64,000 nucleotides of DNA from Bin18 sp965200355 (lineage in GTDB: Bacteria > Desulfobacterota > Binatia > Bin18), in assembly GCA_965200355.1 (NCBI GenBank), contig OZ241351.1, positions 1,736,001 to 1,800,000 on the forward strand, in the 5' to 3' direction. Position numbers and translations under genes: made by a program. Under the pieces are notes generated by a model. The model did no database searches. It worked only from the letters and a program-made list of their open reading frames with translations, and had not been told where the DNA came from. Positions within the stretch are counted from its first letter, which is position 1. Every line of letters starts with the position of its first letter. Shown here piece after piece: positions 9,454 to 18,024 of this stretch.

Positions 9454-10773
9454 TTACACCCGGACCCGGGTCCAGCCGCCGGTCTGCCAACTCCAGACAA
9501 AGATCACAGTCTGGAGGATACGGTAGACGATTCTGACTATCCAGATCGCCAGCAAACCGCATCCCCATACGGCCTGCATGGCAAAGGCGATGGGCAGAAA
9601 CAGACACCATTGCAGGGTCAGGGAGACCACCATCACTCGCCGGCTGTGCCCGGCTCCATAGTGGGCACTGATCAGCACAGAACCGAAGGCTTCGATTGAT
9701 GTGGCGGCAGCGGAGAGTTGCAGCGGCAGCCGGGCGAGCGCCAGCGTTTCCGGGTCGTGCAGGAACAGCAGCAGAATCAGGTCGGGCGCGAACAGGAGCG
9801 GCAGGGCCAAGCCGCCAACCAACAGCATGGAGAGGCGAGCCACATACCAGCCCCAGGCCCGTGCCTCCGCGACCTTACCAGCGCCCAGGGATTGGCCGAC
9901 AAAAGACGCCGCGGCCATACTAAACCCATTGGTCAAGAGAAACAGCAGCAGCAGGACGTTGGACAGGACATGACCGGCGGCGAGTTCCGCGGTGCCGATA
10001 TTGCCCAGAATCCAGAAAAAGGCCAGCAGGCCGGCGGCAAAGAAGACGTGCTGAATGCAGGCCGGAAGCGAGAGGCGCACCAGGATCAGCAGCGTGGCCC
10101 GGTCCGGCCAGCGGGCTAAAAAGCCCCCGGCACGGGCATGGCGCAGAGCGGTGAGCAGATACGCCGCCGACCCGACATACAAGGCCGTGGTGGTGCCGAT
10201 ACCAGCCCCGAGGACCCCCAGCCGTGGCGCACCAAGATTGCCGAAGATCAACACCCAATTGAGGAAGATATTGGTGAGATTCATCAGAATAATGGTGCGC
10301 ATATAGAACTTGGACAGATTGACCGCGTTCCAGTAGCTGCGAAAGACAAAGTTGGTGCCCATAGCGAGCAGGCCGACCAGACGCGCCTGAAAATAGACCG
10401 TCCCGTGGGCGGTGACCGCAGGGTCCTGTCCGAGGATGGCGAACAGGGTCGGCGCGAGATGAACCAGCAGGGCCGAGGTCGGCAGGCTGAGCACCAGGAC
10501 GAGTAGCAGCCCGCCATTCAACGGCACGGCGACTTCACTCAGGCGACCGGCCCCCAGCCAGCGGGCCGAGGTGGCCTGTACGCCGGTTGCCAAGCCGATG
10601 ATGAACGCCCCGCAGGTAAAGGTTGAGAACTGAGCCAGCCCGACCGACGCCAGCGCCTCGTCGCCCAGCGCGCCCAGCATGGCCGTGTCCACCATATTCA
10701 TGATGTTCTGGGAGATCATGCCGCCCATGATGGGCAGGGCAAGGTTAAGCGTCCGGCGCAGGCGGGAGGTCAC
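9454..10773 (-). CDS. MATE-family multidrug/Na+ antiporter
   Basis: A 439-residue polytopic membrane protein whose opening (LNLALPIMGGMISQNIMNMV) and the following DTAMLGALGDEALASVGLAQF are the diagnostic N-terminal block of MATE exporters (NorM/DinF type). The second half repeats the pattern (LSLPACIQHVFFAAGLLAFF, then AAASFVGQSLGAGKVAEA), as expected from the two-bundle, roughly 12-helix fold. These transporters expel organic cations or other drugs using Na+ or H+ gradients. The gene stands alone on the minus strand, converging with the small TusA partner gene with 22 bases between. Confidence 0.93.
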   Translation of the reverse strand: MTSRLRRTLNLALPIMGGMISQNIMNMVDTAMLGALGDEALASVGLAQFSTFTCGAFIIGLATGVQATSARWLGAGRLSEVAVPLNGGLLLVLVLSLPTSALLVHLAPTLFAILGQDPAVTAHGTVYFQARLVGLLAMGTNFVFRSYWNAVNLSKFYMRTIILMNLTNIFLNWVLIFGNLGAPRLGVLGAGIGTTTALYVGSAAYLLTALRHARAGGFLARWPDRATLLILVRLSLPACIQHVFFAAGLLAFFWILGNIGTAELAAGHVLSNVLLLLFLLTNGFSMAAASFVGQSLGAGKVAEARAWGWYVARLSMLLVGGLALPLLFAPDLILLLFLHDPETLALARLPLQLSAAATSIEAFGSVLISAHYGAGHSRRVMVVSLTLQWCLFLPIAFAMQAVWGCGLLAIWIVRIVYRILQTVIFVWSWQTGGWTRVRV

Positions 10774-10816
10774 GGGGTAAGGGTCCGTCCGTGGTGGCCT
10801 AGAGCCGTTTTCATTC

Positions 10817-10959
10817 TCATTGCGGCTGCGTCAGTCCGGCGCTGACACGGACCGCGCTGAGCGCGCGGGCCAGTTCAAACTCCGGCTCCAGCGCGTCGTA
10901 GGCGGCCCGATAGTCCGATCCTAGCTCTATTTCTGGTGCAGGTCTCTCACCGTGCTCAT
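10817..10959 (-). pseudogene. Remnant of a HigA/XRE-type antitoxin gene
   Basis: An ATG at 10959, immediately after the stop of the upstream nuclease-like gene, reads MSTVRDLHQK and stops. A shifted frame continues EIELGSDYRAAYDALEPEF and then ELARALSAVRVSAGLTQPQ before a TGA at 10819. The pattern DYRAAYDALEPEFELARALxxxRxxAGLTQ is the linker and first helix before the HTH of HigA-type antitoxins. The rest of the HTH domain is absent. It is therefore both frame-broken and truncated. No HigB toxin is adjacent, and the predicted PD-(D/E)xK gene occupies the place upstream. Confidence 0.6.
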
Positions 10960-12060
10960 TTATGGAAAATCCACGCGTAGCTCTTGTCCGAGCGGTCCAG
11001 CTATTTGGATCGTTTTATTGATTATCTCTCTAATCGTACCAGCGGGGAAATTTTTCCAAAGCCACCATCCTGGAACGACCTCAGTAGAGTGTTTTTCGTT
11101 GTATTCGGCGTCTTTTTTAGGATGAAGCTGGTATCGGTCTCGTGACAAATATCTTATTTCTCGCCCCCGTATCTGATCAGCAAATCTTTCCAGGAACGTC
11201 GAATCTTCTTGGTGAAGAAGCTGAAGAACCTTCTTCAGTGCCCCAATAGCTTTGTCTTCTTGATAAGGTGTCCCTTTGAAAACAATACTGAAGGTTCCAG
11301 TTTTTCGGGTACGCGCCTCTTGTGTGTTCGGTGTTTGTGGGGACGGGTTTTGTGGCAGACTTCGCTCAGACGGGCCAAGCTCTTTAGGGGTGCTTTTCCG
11401 TATTGACTCCAGAAATTCCTCACAGGCGGCAGGTTCCGGTTTGTAGCCGCAGAGATCGGCAACCTTCTCCGCCAACATTTCTAGCAGCAAAGAATCCGGT
11501 TCTTCTAACAAGGCATTCCAGGCTTTCGGGAAAGTTCTCTCTATTTTGCGGTCCTGCACAACATTCTGGTAGTCAGACTTTGCAGCCTCCAGGGCTTCCC
11601 CGGAACAGACTCTCTCATAACTGAGATACCGATTCAGTCTTTCAACCACCTCATCCGTATCTCTCTCCAATATGTCGAGTTTATACACTCGGCGCTCGTC
11701 ATAACGCCCTTGTTCACCTGGCAAGTAGAATATCCATTCTTGTCCGTCGGTCAGGACGGCCATTGGAACTCCAACGTGAAAGACGTATTCAAATAACTGG
11801 CGGTCGGCTGCCTCGGATAAGTTTCCTACTTTTTTCACCTCAACAAAGACACTCGGCTGCCTGGGAGAATGACACAGCGCAAAATCAACCCGGCGATTCT
11901 CTACCGAGTATTCAGGAATAACGAGAGAGGTATCAAAAATGTCCCAGTCTAACCCCTGTAAGATACGACGAAGGATGTCCTGAGAAACCTCTGCCTCCGA
12001 TTCGAATTTCTTCTGCTGCAAGTCGGCTTTAACTCTTTCTATCTGTTCCGTGAGAGGCAT
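10960..12060 (-). CDS. Predicted PD-(D/E)xK nuclease, type I restriction R-subunit N-terminal-like domain
   Basis: A 366-residue protein. The N-terminal half looks like the HSDR_N-type nuclease fold: a helix with SEAEVSQDILRRIL (residues 21-34), then RRVDFAL with D59, then FVEVKK with E74 and K76. The segment QLFEYVFHVGVPMAVLTDG is typical of the same domain. No helicase motor follows, so this is not a full HsdR. The C-terminal about 100 residues (GWWLWKNFPAGTIREII) are of a type I cannot name. An in-frame ATG exists at 12084, but the ATG at 12060 has GGAAGGAG six bases upstream and was preferred. Base composition is AT-richer than the flanks, suggesting transfer. Confidence 0.75.
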   Translation of the reverse strand: MPLTEQIERVKADLQQKKFESEAEVSQDILRRILQGLDWDIFDTSLVIPEYSVENRRVDFALCHSPRQPSVFVEVKKVGNLSEAADRQLFEYVFHVGVPMAVLTDGQEWIFYLPGEQGRYDERRVYKLDILERDTDEVVERLNRYLSYERVCSGEALEAAKSDYQNVVQDRKIERTFPKAWNALLEEPDSLLLEMLAEKVADLCGYKPEPAACEEFLESIRKSTPKELGPSERSLPQNPSPQTPNTQEARTRKTGTFSIVFKGTPYQEDKAIGALKKVLQLLHQEDSTFLERFADQIRGREIRYLSRDRYQLHPKKDAEYNEKHSTEVVPGWWLWKNFPAGTIREIINKTIQIAGPLGQELRVDFP

Positions 12061-12124
12061 AGTGCTCCTTCCTCTATCATTCATGGTCGCGCCAGCTTTA
12101 CATCACTGCCCTGCTTTCTCAAAA

Positions 12125-12343
12125 CTACGCGGACAACAGTCGGCCCCTTGGCTCTGGAAGCGGACGCCCTTGTTCTTCCGCCGTTTCTATCCACTCCCTC
12201 ATGATCACCTCAACATTGGCGAGCGCTTTCTTGTAGGTTGATCCATCAGCCATGCAGCCGGGTAGCTCGGGAACTGCGGCAATATAGGCGGCGTCCTCTT
12301 CGCTCCAATAAATAAGAATTTCGTGTTTCCACTTACGGCTCAT
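12125..12343 (-). CDS. HicB-family antitoxin-like protein (orphan)
   Basis: A 72-residue protein with the HicB partial-RNase-H-like fold pattern: EILIYWSEEDAAYIAAVPELPGC followed by ADGSTYKKALANVEVIMREWI. This is the form that normally neutralises the HicA mRNA interferase. GGAGGAG precedes the ATG. No HicA-like gene (a short protein with a conserved histidine) is visible on either side, and no C-terminal DNA-binding domain is present. It may be an orphan antitoxin, or one acting on a distant toxin. Confidence 0.82.
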   Translation of the reverse strand: MSRKWKHEILIYWSEEDAAYIAAVPELPGCMADGSTYKKALANVEVIMREWIETAEEQGRPLPEPRGRLLSA

Positions 12344-12369
12344 GATCTCCTCCGGCCAGACGATTTCGC

Positions 12370-13125
12370 CTACCCCCGCCCGATAAACGGCATTTTGGTG
12401 GCCATAACAGTCATGAATTGCACATTGGCGTCGAGCGGCAGGTTGGCCATATAGACGACCGCCTGGGCGACGTGTTCGACATCGAAGGTCGGCTCGGCTG
12501 CGACCGAGCCGTTGGGTTGCGGCACACCGCGTTGCATGACCGCGGTCATATCGGTCTCGGCGTTGCCGATGTCGATCTGGCCGCAGGCAATATCGTATTG
12601 ACGCCCGTCGAGTGAGGTTGATCTGGTCAGGCCGGTCATAGCGTGCTTGGTTGCGGTGTAGGGCGCGGAGTTGGGCCGGGGCACATGGGCCGAGATAGAG
12701 CCGTTATTGATGATGCGCCCTCCCCGAGGGTCCTGGTCTTTCATGATCTTGAAGGCTTCCTGGGTGCAGACAAACGCGCCGGTCAGATTCACATCCACGA
12801 CCGCCCGCCACTGTTCATACGGCAGTGCTTCCAGGGGGACGGGTGGAGCGCCGATGCCGGCGTTGTTGAATACGACGTCAAGCCGTCCAAAGGTGGTTTT
12901 TGTGGTGGCAAACAGGGCACGAATAGCGTCCGGGTCCCTGACATCAGTGGGGGCAATCAGCGTCTGCGCCTCACCGCCGGCCTCTTTGGCCGTGGCTGCC
13001 AACAACTCCGCCCGCCGTCCGGCCAAGACAACCGCATAGCCTGCCCGGACAAGCGCCAGGGCACTCGCCTTGCCAACTCCAGTGCCCGCCCCGGTAATGA
13101 GGGCGACCTTTGTATAGGTGCTCAT
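12370..13125 (-). CDS. Short-chain dehydrogenase/reductase (SDR)
   Basis: A 251-residue classical SDR. The NAD(P)-binding motif TGAGTGVGKA lies near residues 10-19, followed by NNAGIGAPPV. The catalytic serine is in INNGSISAHVPRPN, and Tyr-Lys in YTATKHAMTG. The start at 13125 was chosen because AAGGAG lies upstream of that ATG, and the 12 in-frame codons before it do not resemble the family. The substrate is unknown. It is the last gene of the minus-strand catabolic run that starts at 17859, after a 79-base gap. Confidence 0.92.
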   Translation of the reverse strand: MSTYTKVALITGAGTGVGKASALALVRAGYAVVLAGRRAELLAATAKEAGGEAQTLIAPTDVRDPDAIRALFATTKTTFGRLDVVFNNAGIGAPPVPLEALPYEQWRAVVDVNLTGAFVCTQEAFKIMKDQDPRGGRIINNGSISAHVPRPNSAPYTATKHAMTGLTRSTSLDGRQYDIACGQIDIGNAETDMTAVMQRGVPQPNGSVAAEPTFDVEHVAQAVVYMANLPLDANVQFMTVMATKMPFIGRG

Positions 13126-13159
13126 ATCTCTGCTCTCCTTCACGTGTAGGCCGGAGCAC

Positions 13160-13203
13160 AAAAAACGAAAAACTGCCTACTAAAAACCGACTCCTAAAAA
13201 CTA
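13160..13203. repeat. Short imperfect tandem repeat, A/T-rich
   Basis: Between the SDR and enoyl-CoA hydratase genes the minus strand has about three imperfect copies of a 13-14 base unit centred on GTTTTTAG. The tract is T-rich on the transcribed strand. It has no hairpin good enough to call a terminator. It may be a degenerate simple-sequence spacer. Confidence 0.4.
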
Positions 13204-13204
13204 C

Positions 13205-14008
13205 CTACTCAACCCCAGTGCGCTTCCCGAACGCCGGCGCACGCTTGTCCAGGAAGGCGCGCATACCCTCGCGGGCGTCGTCGGACAGAAAGGCTGCTTT
13301 CTGGGCGCGGTACTCATAAGCCAAGGCTTGTTCGAGCGAGGCGGTCGCCCCGAGGTAGACGCCCTCTTTGATGCGGGCCAGGGTCTCGGCCGGACCCGTG
13401 GCCAGCGTCCGGGCAAACGTCAGCGTGTCTTCCCAAAAACGCTCCAGCGGATAGACCTGATTCAGCAGGCCCAAGCGCAGGGCTTCGTCGGCTCTGACCC
13501 GGCTGCCAGTCATCATCAGTTCCAGGGCCTTGGCCGTGCCCACCAGGCGGGACAAAAAGAAGAAGCCGCCCCAGTCGGGCACCAGACCAATTTTGACAAA
13601 GCTCTCAGAGAAGAGCGCTTTGTCCGAGCCGAGCCGCAAGTCGCAGCTTAAGGCCAAGTTAGCACCCGCGCCGGCCGCCGCGCCGTTGACCGCCGCAATA
13701 ATAGGCTGGGGCATACGCCGCAGCAACTGAACGACCTGGCTGCCAAGGGCCATGCGCTGTTCAAGCACCTCGGTCGTGTTGGCGTCCTGGAGCTTGGCCA
13801 TGCTGGCGATGTCACCGCCGGCGCAAAAGGCTCGGCCGGCTCCCGTAATGATAATGCAGCGGACGCTCCGGTCTGTGGCCCACTGTTCGAGCTGATTGAG
13901 CAGCTGACCGCGCATGGTGTCAGAGAAGGCGTTCATGACCTCGGGCCGATTCAGCGTCAGAATGCCAATATGGTTGCTCACGGTAGTAAGCACGTGGTGT
14001 TCGCTCAT
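13205..14008 (-). CDS. Enoyl-CoA hydratase/isomerase (crotonase) family
   Basis: A 267-residue crotonase-fold protein. LNRPEVMNAFS is near the N-terminus. AGRAFCAGGDI forms the first oxyanion-hole block, and NGAAAGAGANLALSCDLRLGS the second. In place of the two catalytic glutamates of mitochondrial hydratase it has VPDWGGFFFLSRLVG, which fits PaaG-type isomerase/hydratase members. ATG 14008 has GGAGG just upstream and is preferred over ATG 14041, which would overlap the MmgE/PrpD stop. It sits in the catabolic operon between MmgE/PrpD and SDR. Confidence 0.93.
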   Translation of the reverse strand: MSEHHVLTTVSNHIGILTLNRPEVMNAFSDTMRGQLLNQLEQWATDRSVRCIIITGAGRAFCAGGDIASMAKLQDANTTEVLEQRMALGSQVVQLLRRMPQPIIAAVNGAAAGAGANLALSCDLRLGSDKALFSESFVKIGLVPDWGGFFFLSRLVGTAKALELMMTGSRVRADEALRLGLLNQVYPLERFWEDTLTFARTLATGPAETLARIKEGVYLGATASLEQALAYEYRAQKAAFLSDDAREGMRAFLDKRAPAFGKRTGVE

Positions 14009-14033
14009 GCGGTCCTCCAGTTCGTTGATGCTA

Positions 14034-15398
14034 TCATCCAATCAGCGTCATAAGCTGGGCAATTTGCGGGGCCTCCAGGGTTTCCAGCCGTTCGACAAGC
14101 TGAATACATTGCTGCGTGTGTTCTTCGGTCAGGTGGACGCTGAGGCAGTCTCGAATTTTGACCAGGTGGTCGGTGTGTGCGAGAGGCGGCCGGCCCCAAA
14201 AGCCCGGCGGTCCATCACAGCGCGCCGTCAGGCGTTGGCCGTCCTGGAGTTCGACCGCAACGTCTACCCACATGCTTTCCAAAACGTCAGGAATCGTCCC
14301 GTCCTGGGTCAGCCGAGTTCGAGACAAAAGGGCTGCCAGAGCGGGCCGGGCGCAAGCGTCGTCCGAGAAGGTCTGCATCGAGACCGCGCCGTCGAGCAGG
14401 GCGGCGGCCACCGTATATTGAAAGCTGAATTTCCCGTCCAGACCACTGTGGAGAGCAGGGAGGTCAACATAGGGCATGACCGGGGCAGTAATATGGACCG
14501 CTCGAATGGAGTCGGGACGGGCGATTTGCCGGCGGAGCGCCAGCGCGGCCAGTATCCCGAAATGGGTGCCGTACTGACAGGGGAACATCTTCATCACAAA
14601 GCCCGGATCAACCATGCGATACGACTGCCCCAGGCGCAGCAATTCATCATACTGAAACTGCGCGCCAAAGAAGTGTTCGACATACCCGTTCGGCGCTTCA
14701 AAAACCGTTGGGTTGCCGGTAAATCCACGGGCGGCCAATAAAGCTGCATCCAAACCGGATAGGGCCGCCCAGCCACAGTGGATCGCCTTGGCCATCGTCC
14801 CGACATTGGCCATCAGCCCACCCACCCGAGACGCGCTAATCCCGAGCGCGTGTTGAAGCTGCTCCTGGCTGAGTCCCAGCAGGTGGGCGGCGGCCACCGC
14901 CGCGCCCATGAGACCGAAGCTGCTTGGCGGATGGACGGTAAACGCGCCAGGCGCGTATTGATGCGAGGCCAGCCGAATATGTCCTTGCAGCTCGCAGCCT
15001 TTGACAAAAGCCGTGATGATCTCTCGGCCCGAAGCCTGTCGCTCTTCGGCCAGGGCGAGAATAGCCGGCAGAGTTGGGGACGTGGCGTGGGTGGGCGGAC
15101 TCCACATCGGCTCATAGTCCAAGACGTGCATGGTGATGCCATTGGCATAGGCCGCCAGAACAGGCGCGGTGCGAAAGCCCTGGCCAATAACGGTTGCCGT
15201 TTCTTTTCCGCCCTGACTTTTGACATGGGCGGCGGCAATGCGAGGCCCCGACTCGGTGGCTCCGGCCACGGCCACGGCAAGGCCGTCGAGGATGACCTGC
15301 TTGGCCACCGTAATCACTGCGTCTGGCAGCGACGCAAACGTCATTCGGGTCAGCGTCTGACACAAGGCCGCTGTGACGTGAGGCGATGGGTTCGTCAT
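14034..15398 (-). CDS. MmgE/PrpD-family dehydratase
   Basis: A 454-residue protein of the family that includes 2-methylcitrate dehydratase PrpD, cis-aconitate decarboxylase and iminodisuccinate epimerase. The helical domain begins VAKQVILDGLAVAVAGA. It has the characteristic FTVHPPSSFGLMGAAVAAAH and GTMAKAIHCGWAALSGL blocks. The start lies three bases after the stop of the PrpB-like lyase, so the two are translationally linked. Together with that lyase and the flavoprotein it suggests handling of a tricarboxylic acid such as methylcitrate, tricarballylate or a relative. The exact substrate cannot be read from sequence. Confidence 0.9.
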   Translation of the reverse strand: MTNPSPHVTAALCQTLTRMTFASLPDAVITVAKQVILDGLAVAVAGATESGPRIAAAHVKSQGGKETATVIGQGFRTAPVLAAYANGITMHVLDYEPMWSPPTHATSPTLPAILALAEERQASGREIITAFVKGCELQGHIRLASHQYAPGAFTVHPPSSFGLMGAAVAAAHLLGLSQEQLQHALGISASRVGGLMANVGTMAKAIHCGWAALSGLDAALLAARGFTGNPTVFEAPNGYVEHFFGAQFQYDELLRLGQSYRMVDPGFVMKMFPCQYGTHFGILAALALRRQIARPDSIRAVHITAPVMPYVDLPALHSGLDGKFSFQYTVAAALLDGAVSMQTFSDDACARPALAALLSRTRLTQDGTIPDVLESMWVDVAVELQDGQRLTARCDGPPGFWGRPPLAHTDHLVKIRDCLSVHLTEEHTQQCIQLVERLETLEAPQIAQLMTLIG

Positions 15399-15401
15399 AG
15401 T

Positions 15402-16334
15402 TCAGATATTTCCGCCAACATCGCGGCGTTTCTGGGCCGGCGGTTTCCTTCCCTGGTCCTGACCGCTCAGAAACCGCTGTTGCCATGCTTGTGCTTCAGC
15501 CAGGCCAATCAGCTCCTCTCGTTCAGCAAAAGAAACCATGTCTGCCGCCATCGCGGCAGTATGGCCGTGGGTGTGCAGTGCGGCTGCGGCCCGCTGCATG
15601 GCCCGGATTGCAGCCCGTTGCAGGTCTGACGGTACAATCATCAGGCGGTATCCAAGGGCGGCGAGCTGCGCGGCTGGAACCAGCGGCGTTTTGCCGCCCC
15701 AGAACATATTGATAATGAGCGGCGCTTTGACTTCCAGGGCTATCCGCTCAACTTCTGCCAGCGAGTGGGGCGCTTCCACAAAAATCATGTCCGCCCCGGC
15801 CTCAGCATAGGCATTCCCGCGCGCAATCGCTGCGTCCAACCCCAGGCCGGCCCGGGCGTCTGTCCGGGCGATAATGACGAGGGCGCTGTGGTCACGCGCC
15901 TCTACTGCGGCCTGAATTTTCTGGACCATCTCGGCCTGGTCAACCACCTGGGTGCCCTCATAATGGCCGCAGCGCTTGGGCTCCACTTGGTCCTCAATAT
16001 GCAGGGCCGCGGCACCGGCGCGCGCATACGCCCGAATCGTCCGCCTGACGTTCAGCGTATTCCCATAGCCCGTGTCGGCGTCCACAATCAGCGGGAGGGT
16101 CGTGACAGCGCGAATCTCTTCCAGCCGCTTTTGCATTTCCGTGAAGGTGACCAGACCGATATCGGGATAGCCCATACTGCGCGCAATGGCACCACCGCTC
16201 ACATATAAGACTGCGACGCCGGCCGCTTCGGCAATCCTGGCCGACAGCCCATCGTACACGCCCGGAGCCGTAATGAGCTCTTCCTGGGAGAGAAGCGCTC
16301 TGAGCTGGGTCGGCCCTTGGGGCGTTTGCCGCAT
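15402..16334 (-). CDS. Isocitrate lyase/PEP mutase superfamily lyase (PrpB-like)
   Basis: A 310-residue TIM-barrel protein. PGVYDGLSARIAEAAG opens the domain, and SGGAIARSMGYPD follows. VDADTGYGN binds Mg2+, and IEDQVEPKRCGHYEG carries the K-R-C-G-H catalytic loop of true C-C lyases. That loop favours methylisocitrate lyase or an oxaloacetate decarboxylase/dimethylmalate lyase-type reaction over PEP mutase. It starts four bases after the flavoprotein stop and ends three bases before MmgE/PrpD. This tight spacing supports one pathway. Confidence 0.92.
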   Translation of the reverse strand: MRQTPQGPTQLRALLSQEELITAPGVYDGLSARIAEAAGVAVLYVSGGAIARSMGYPDIGLVTFTEMQKRLEEIRAVTTLPLIVDADTGYGNTLNVRRTIRAYARAGAAALHIEDQVEPKRCGHYEGTQVVDQAEMVQKIQAAVEARDHSALVIIARTDARAGLGLDAAIARGNAYAEAGADMIFVEAPHSLAEVERIALEVKAPLIINMFWGGKTPLVPAAQLAALGYRLMIVPSDLQRAAIRAMQRAAAALHTHGHTAAMAADMVSFAEREELIGLAEAQAWQQRFLSGQDQGRKPPAQKRRDVGGNI

Positions 16335-16338
16335 CGCC

Positions 16339-17859
16339 CTATGCTCCCCGTGCCCAGCGTGCAGCGTGGGTGCCGGCCAGCCGGCCGAAGACCGCGCCGC
16401 GCATCAGCCCGGAGCCGCCCGGATAGTTGCGATAGAAAAAGCCGCCGGTCATTTCGCCGGTTGCGAACAGGCCGGGGATGGGCCGGTCCAGATGATCGAC
16501 GACCGCGGCCTCGGTGTTGATCCGCAGGCCGCCAAAGGTGAAGGTGATGCCGAGCGAGACCGGATAGGCATAAAAGGGTGGCCGGTCGAGCCGGGTCGCC
16601 CAGTTGGTTTTTTCCGGTTGTAGACCCCGCGTCCGCTTGCCGTCTTTGCGGTCAGGGTCAAAAGGGCCGGCTTGGACCGCGGCGTTATAGGTCTCAAGCG
16701 TGGACAGGAAAGCCTCCCGGCGAAAATCCAAAGCCGCGTAGCGCTCCTCAAGGCGGGCCGCCAGCTCGGTCAGACTGTCGGCGATAATGGGCGTGCCGGT
16801 GTTATAGCGCGTCTCCAACAGCGAAACCGTCTGCTGGTCAAAGACCTGAAAAATGGTGGCGCTGCGTTGCTGTAAAATGTCACGCCCCATTCTGGCATAG
16901 GTGTACAAATTAAAATCCTCGCCCTCGTCAACAAACCGCTCGCCGTCCAGATTCAGCATGACCGAGAACGGGTAGGAGAGGCGGTTGGTTTTGTCGGTCA
17001 GCCGCAGGTCGCCATAGGCCGGGGCGTCGGCATCAATTGGTGTGGCATGACAGCCGGCCCATTCCCCATAACTCTGGGCCCCGACCGACAGGGCGGCGCG
17101 TGTCATCTCGCCGGTATTAAAACGGCTGCCTCTGACCTTGACGACGCTCCAGCTCGGGCCAAGATAGGCGGTCCGCATCTCCGGGTTGGCCTGAAACCCG
17201 CCGCTGGCCAGCACCAGGGCGTGACAGGCGACGGTCTGCTGGCCGCTGGGGTCGCGGACGGCCAGACCCGTCACGCGACCATCCGCGGCGGTGAGAATAC
17301 GCTGGGCCTGGGTTTCGTACCAGACTGAAATGCCGGCTTCAGCCGCCAAGCGAAACAGGCTACTGGACAGCCGGACGCCTTCGCCTTTGGCGCGGAGTGC
17401 CCCGCCACGGGCGAGTTTGATCTTATTGGCCCCGGCAATCGTGACCGGACCGACGGCCCGGTTCAACTCCCAGGCCACGCCCAAGTCGGCCATCCAGCGG
17501 ACTGTATCGTATGAGCGGGAGATCAAGGTGTGGGTCAACGCCGGGTCGGCCTGGCCGGCGGTGACGCGGTTGATATCGTGCTGAAAGTCCTCCTGCGTAT
17601 AGGGCTCGACTGTCACATCGCTCGGGTCATCGTTGTCGCCAATCAGCGCCATCAAGTCGTCGATACCGTTATAGGTGCAGCGGAACAGGCCGCCGGTAAA
17701 GCGGGTATTGCCGCCGCGTAATTTGGGGGGGGCCTTTTCGAGGACTAGGACCCGGACGCCCTCAGCCCGAGCGGCCAGCGCCGCGGTCAGGGCGGCGTTG
17801 CCGGCCCCGACCACGATCACGTCAAAGGTTGCTGATATGTGCTGCGCCGAATCTGCCAC
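16339..17859 (-). CDS. FAD-dependent dehydrogenase of the fumarate reductase/TcuA type
   Basis: A 506-residue flavoprotein from the GTG at 17859, with GGGAGGG upstream. The longer in-frame N-terminus up to 18048 is Arg/Pro/Ser-rich without family resemblance and was rejected. FDVIVVGAGNAALTAALAA binds the FAD ADP moiety, and RGGNTRFTGG follows. The C-terminal block has GGLRINTEAAVVD and GLFATGEMTGGFFYRNYPGGSGL. The pattern resembles tricarballylate dehydrogenase TcuA and 3-ketosteroid/fumarate reductases. It is the first gene of the operon leading to PrpB-like and PrpD-like genes, which favours a tricarboxylate substrate. Confidence 0.9.
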   Translation of the reverse strand: MADSAQHISATFDVIVVGAGNAALTAALAARAEGVRVLVLEKAPPKLRGGNTRFTGGLFRCTYNGIDDLMALIGDNDDPSDVTVEPYTQEDFQHDINRVTAGQADPALTHTLISRSYDTVRWMADLGVAWELNRAVGPVTIAGANKIKLARGGALRAKGEGVRLSSSLFRLAAEAGISVWYETQAQRILTAADGRVTGLAVRDPSGQQTVACHALVLASGGFQANPEMRTAYLGPSWSVVKVRGSRFNTGEMTRAALSVGAQSYGEWAGCHATPIDADAPAYGDLRLTDKTNRLSYPFSVMLNLDGERFVDEGEDFNLYTYARMGRDILQQRSATIFQVFDQQTVSLLETRYNTGTPIIADSLTELAARLEERYAALDFRREAFLSTLETYNAAVQAGPFDPDRKDGKRTRGLQPEKTNWATRLDRPPFYAYPVSLGITFTFGGLRINTEAAVVDHLDRPIPGLFATGEMTGGFFYRNYPGGSGLMRGAVFGRLAGTHAARWARGA

Positions 17860-17981
17860 TGGCCGGCCCTCCCTGTGGCCGCCACTATAGCGTTTCTGGC
17901 CGGAGGGTGAATCCCCTGGCTTTTTCGCCCGCGTCTCTTGACCCCGGGATTCTTCTTGACATAGACAGGAAAAAACAACAC

Positions 17982-18008
17982 TGGCTGTGCCGCCAGGCGA
18001 CACAGCCA
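17982..18008. promoter_or_regulatory. Inverted repeat upstream of the VOC gene
   Basis: TGGCTGTG and CACAGCCA form an 8-base perfect inverted repeat with an 11-base loop, in the 165-base gap between the divergent flavoprotein and VOC genes. It ends just before the GAGGAGGG ribosome site. It could be an operator or a leader hairpin. A TTGACA at 17956-17961 is a possible -35 element, but I found no good -10. Confidence 0.35.
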
Positions 18009-18024
18009 AAGAGGAGGGATGGTT

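Noticed and set aside
13160..13203. CRISPR-like array
   Set aside because: The units are only 13-14 bases, imperfect and without spacers of constant length. No cas genes are in the window.
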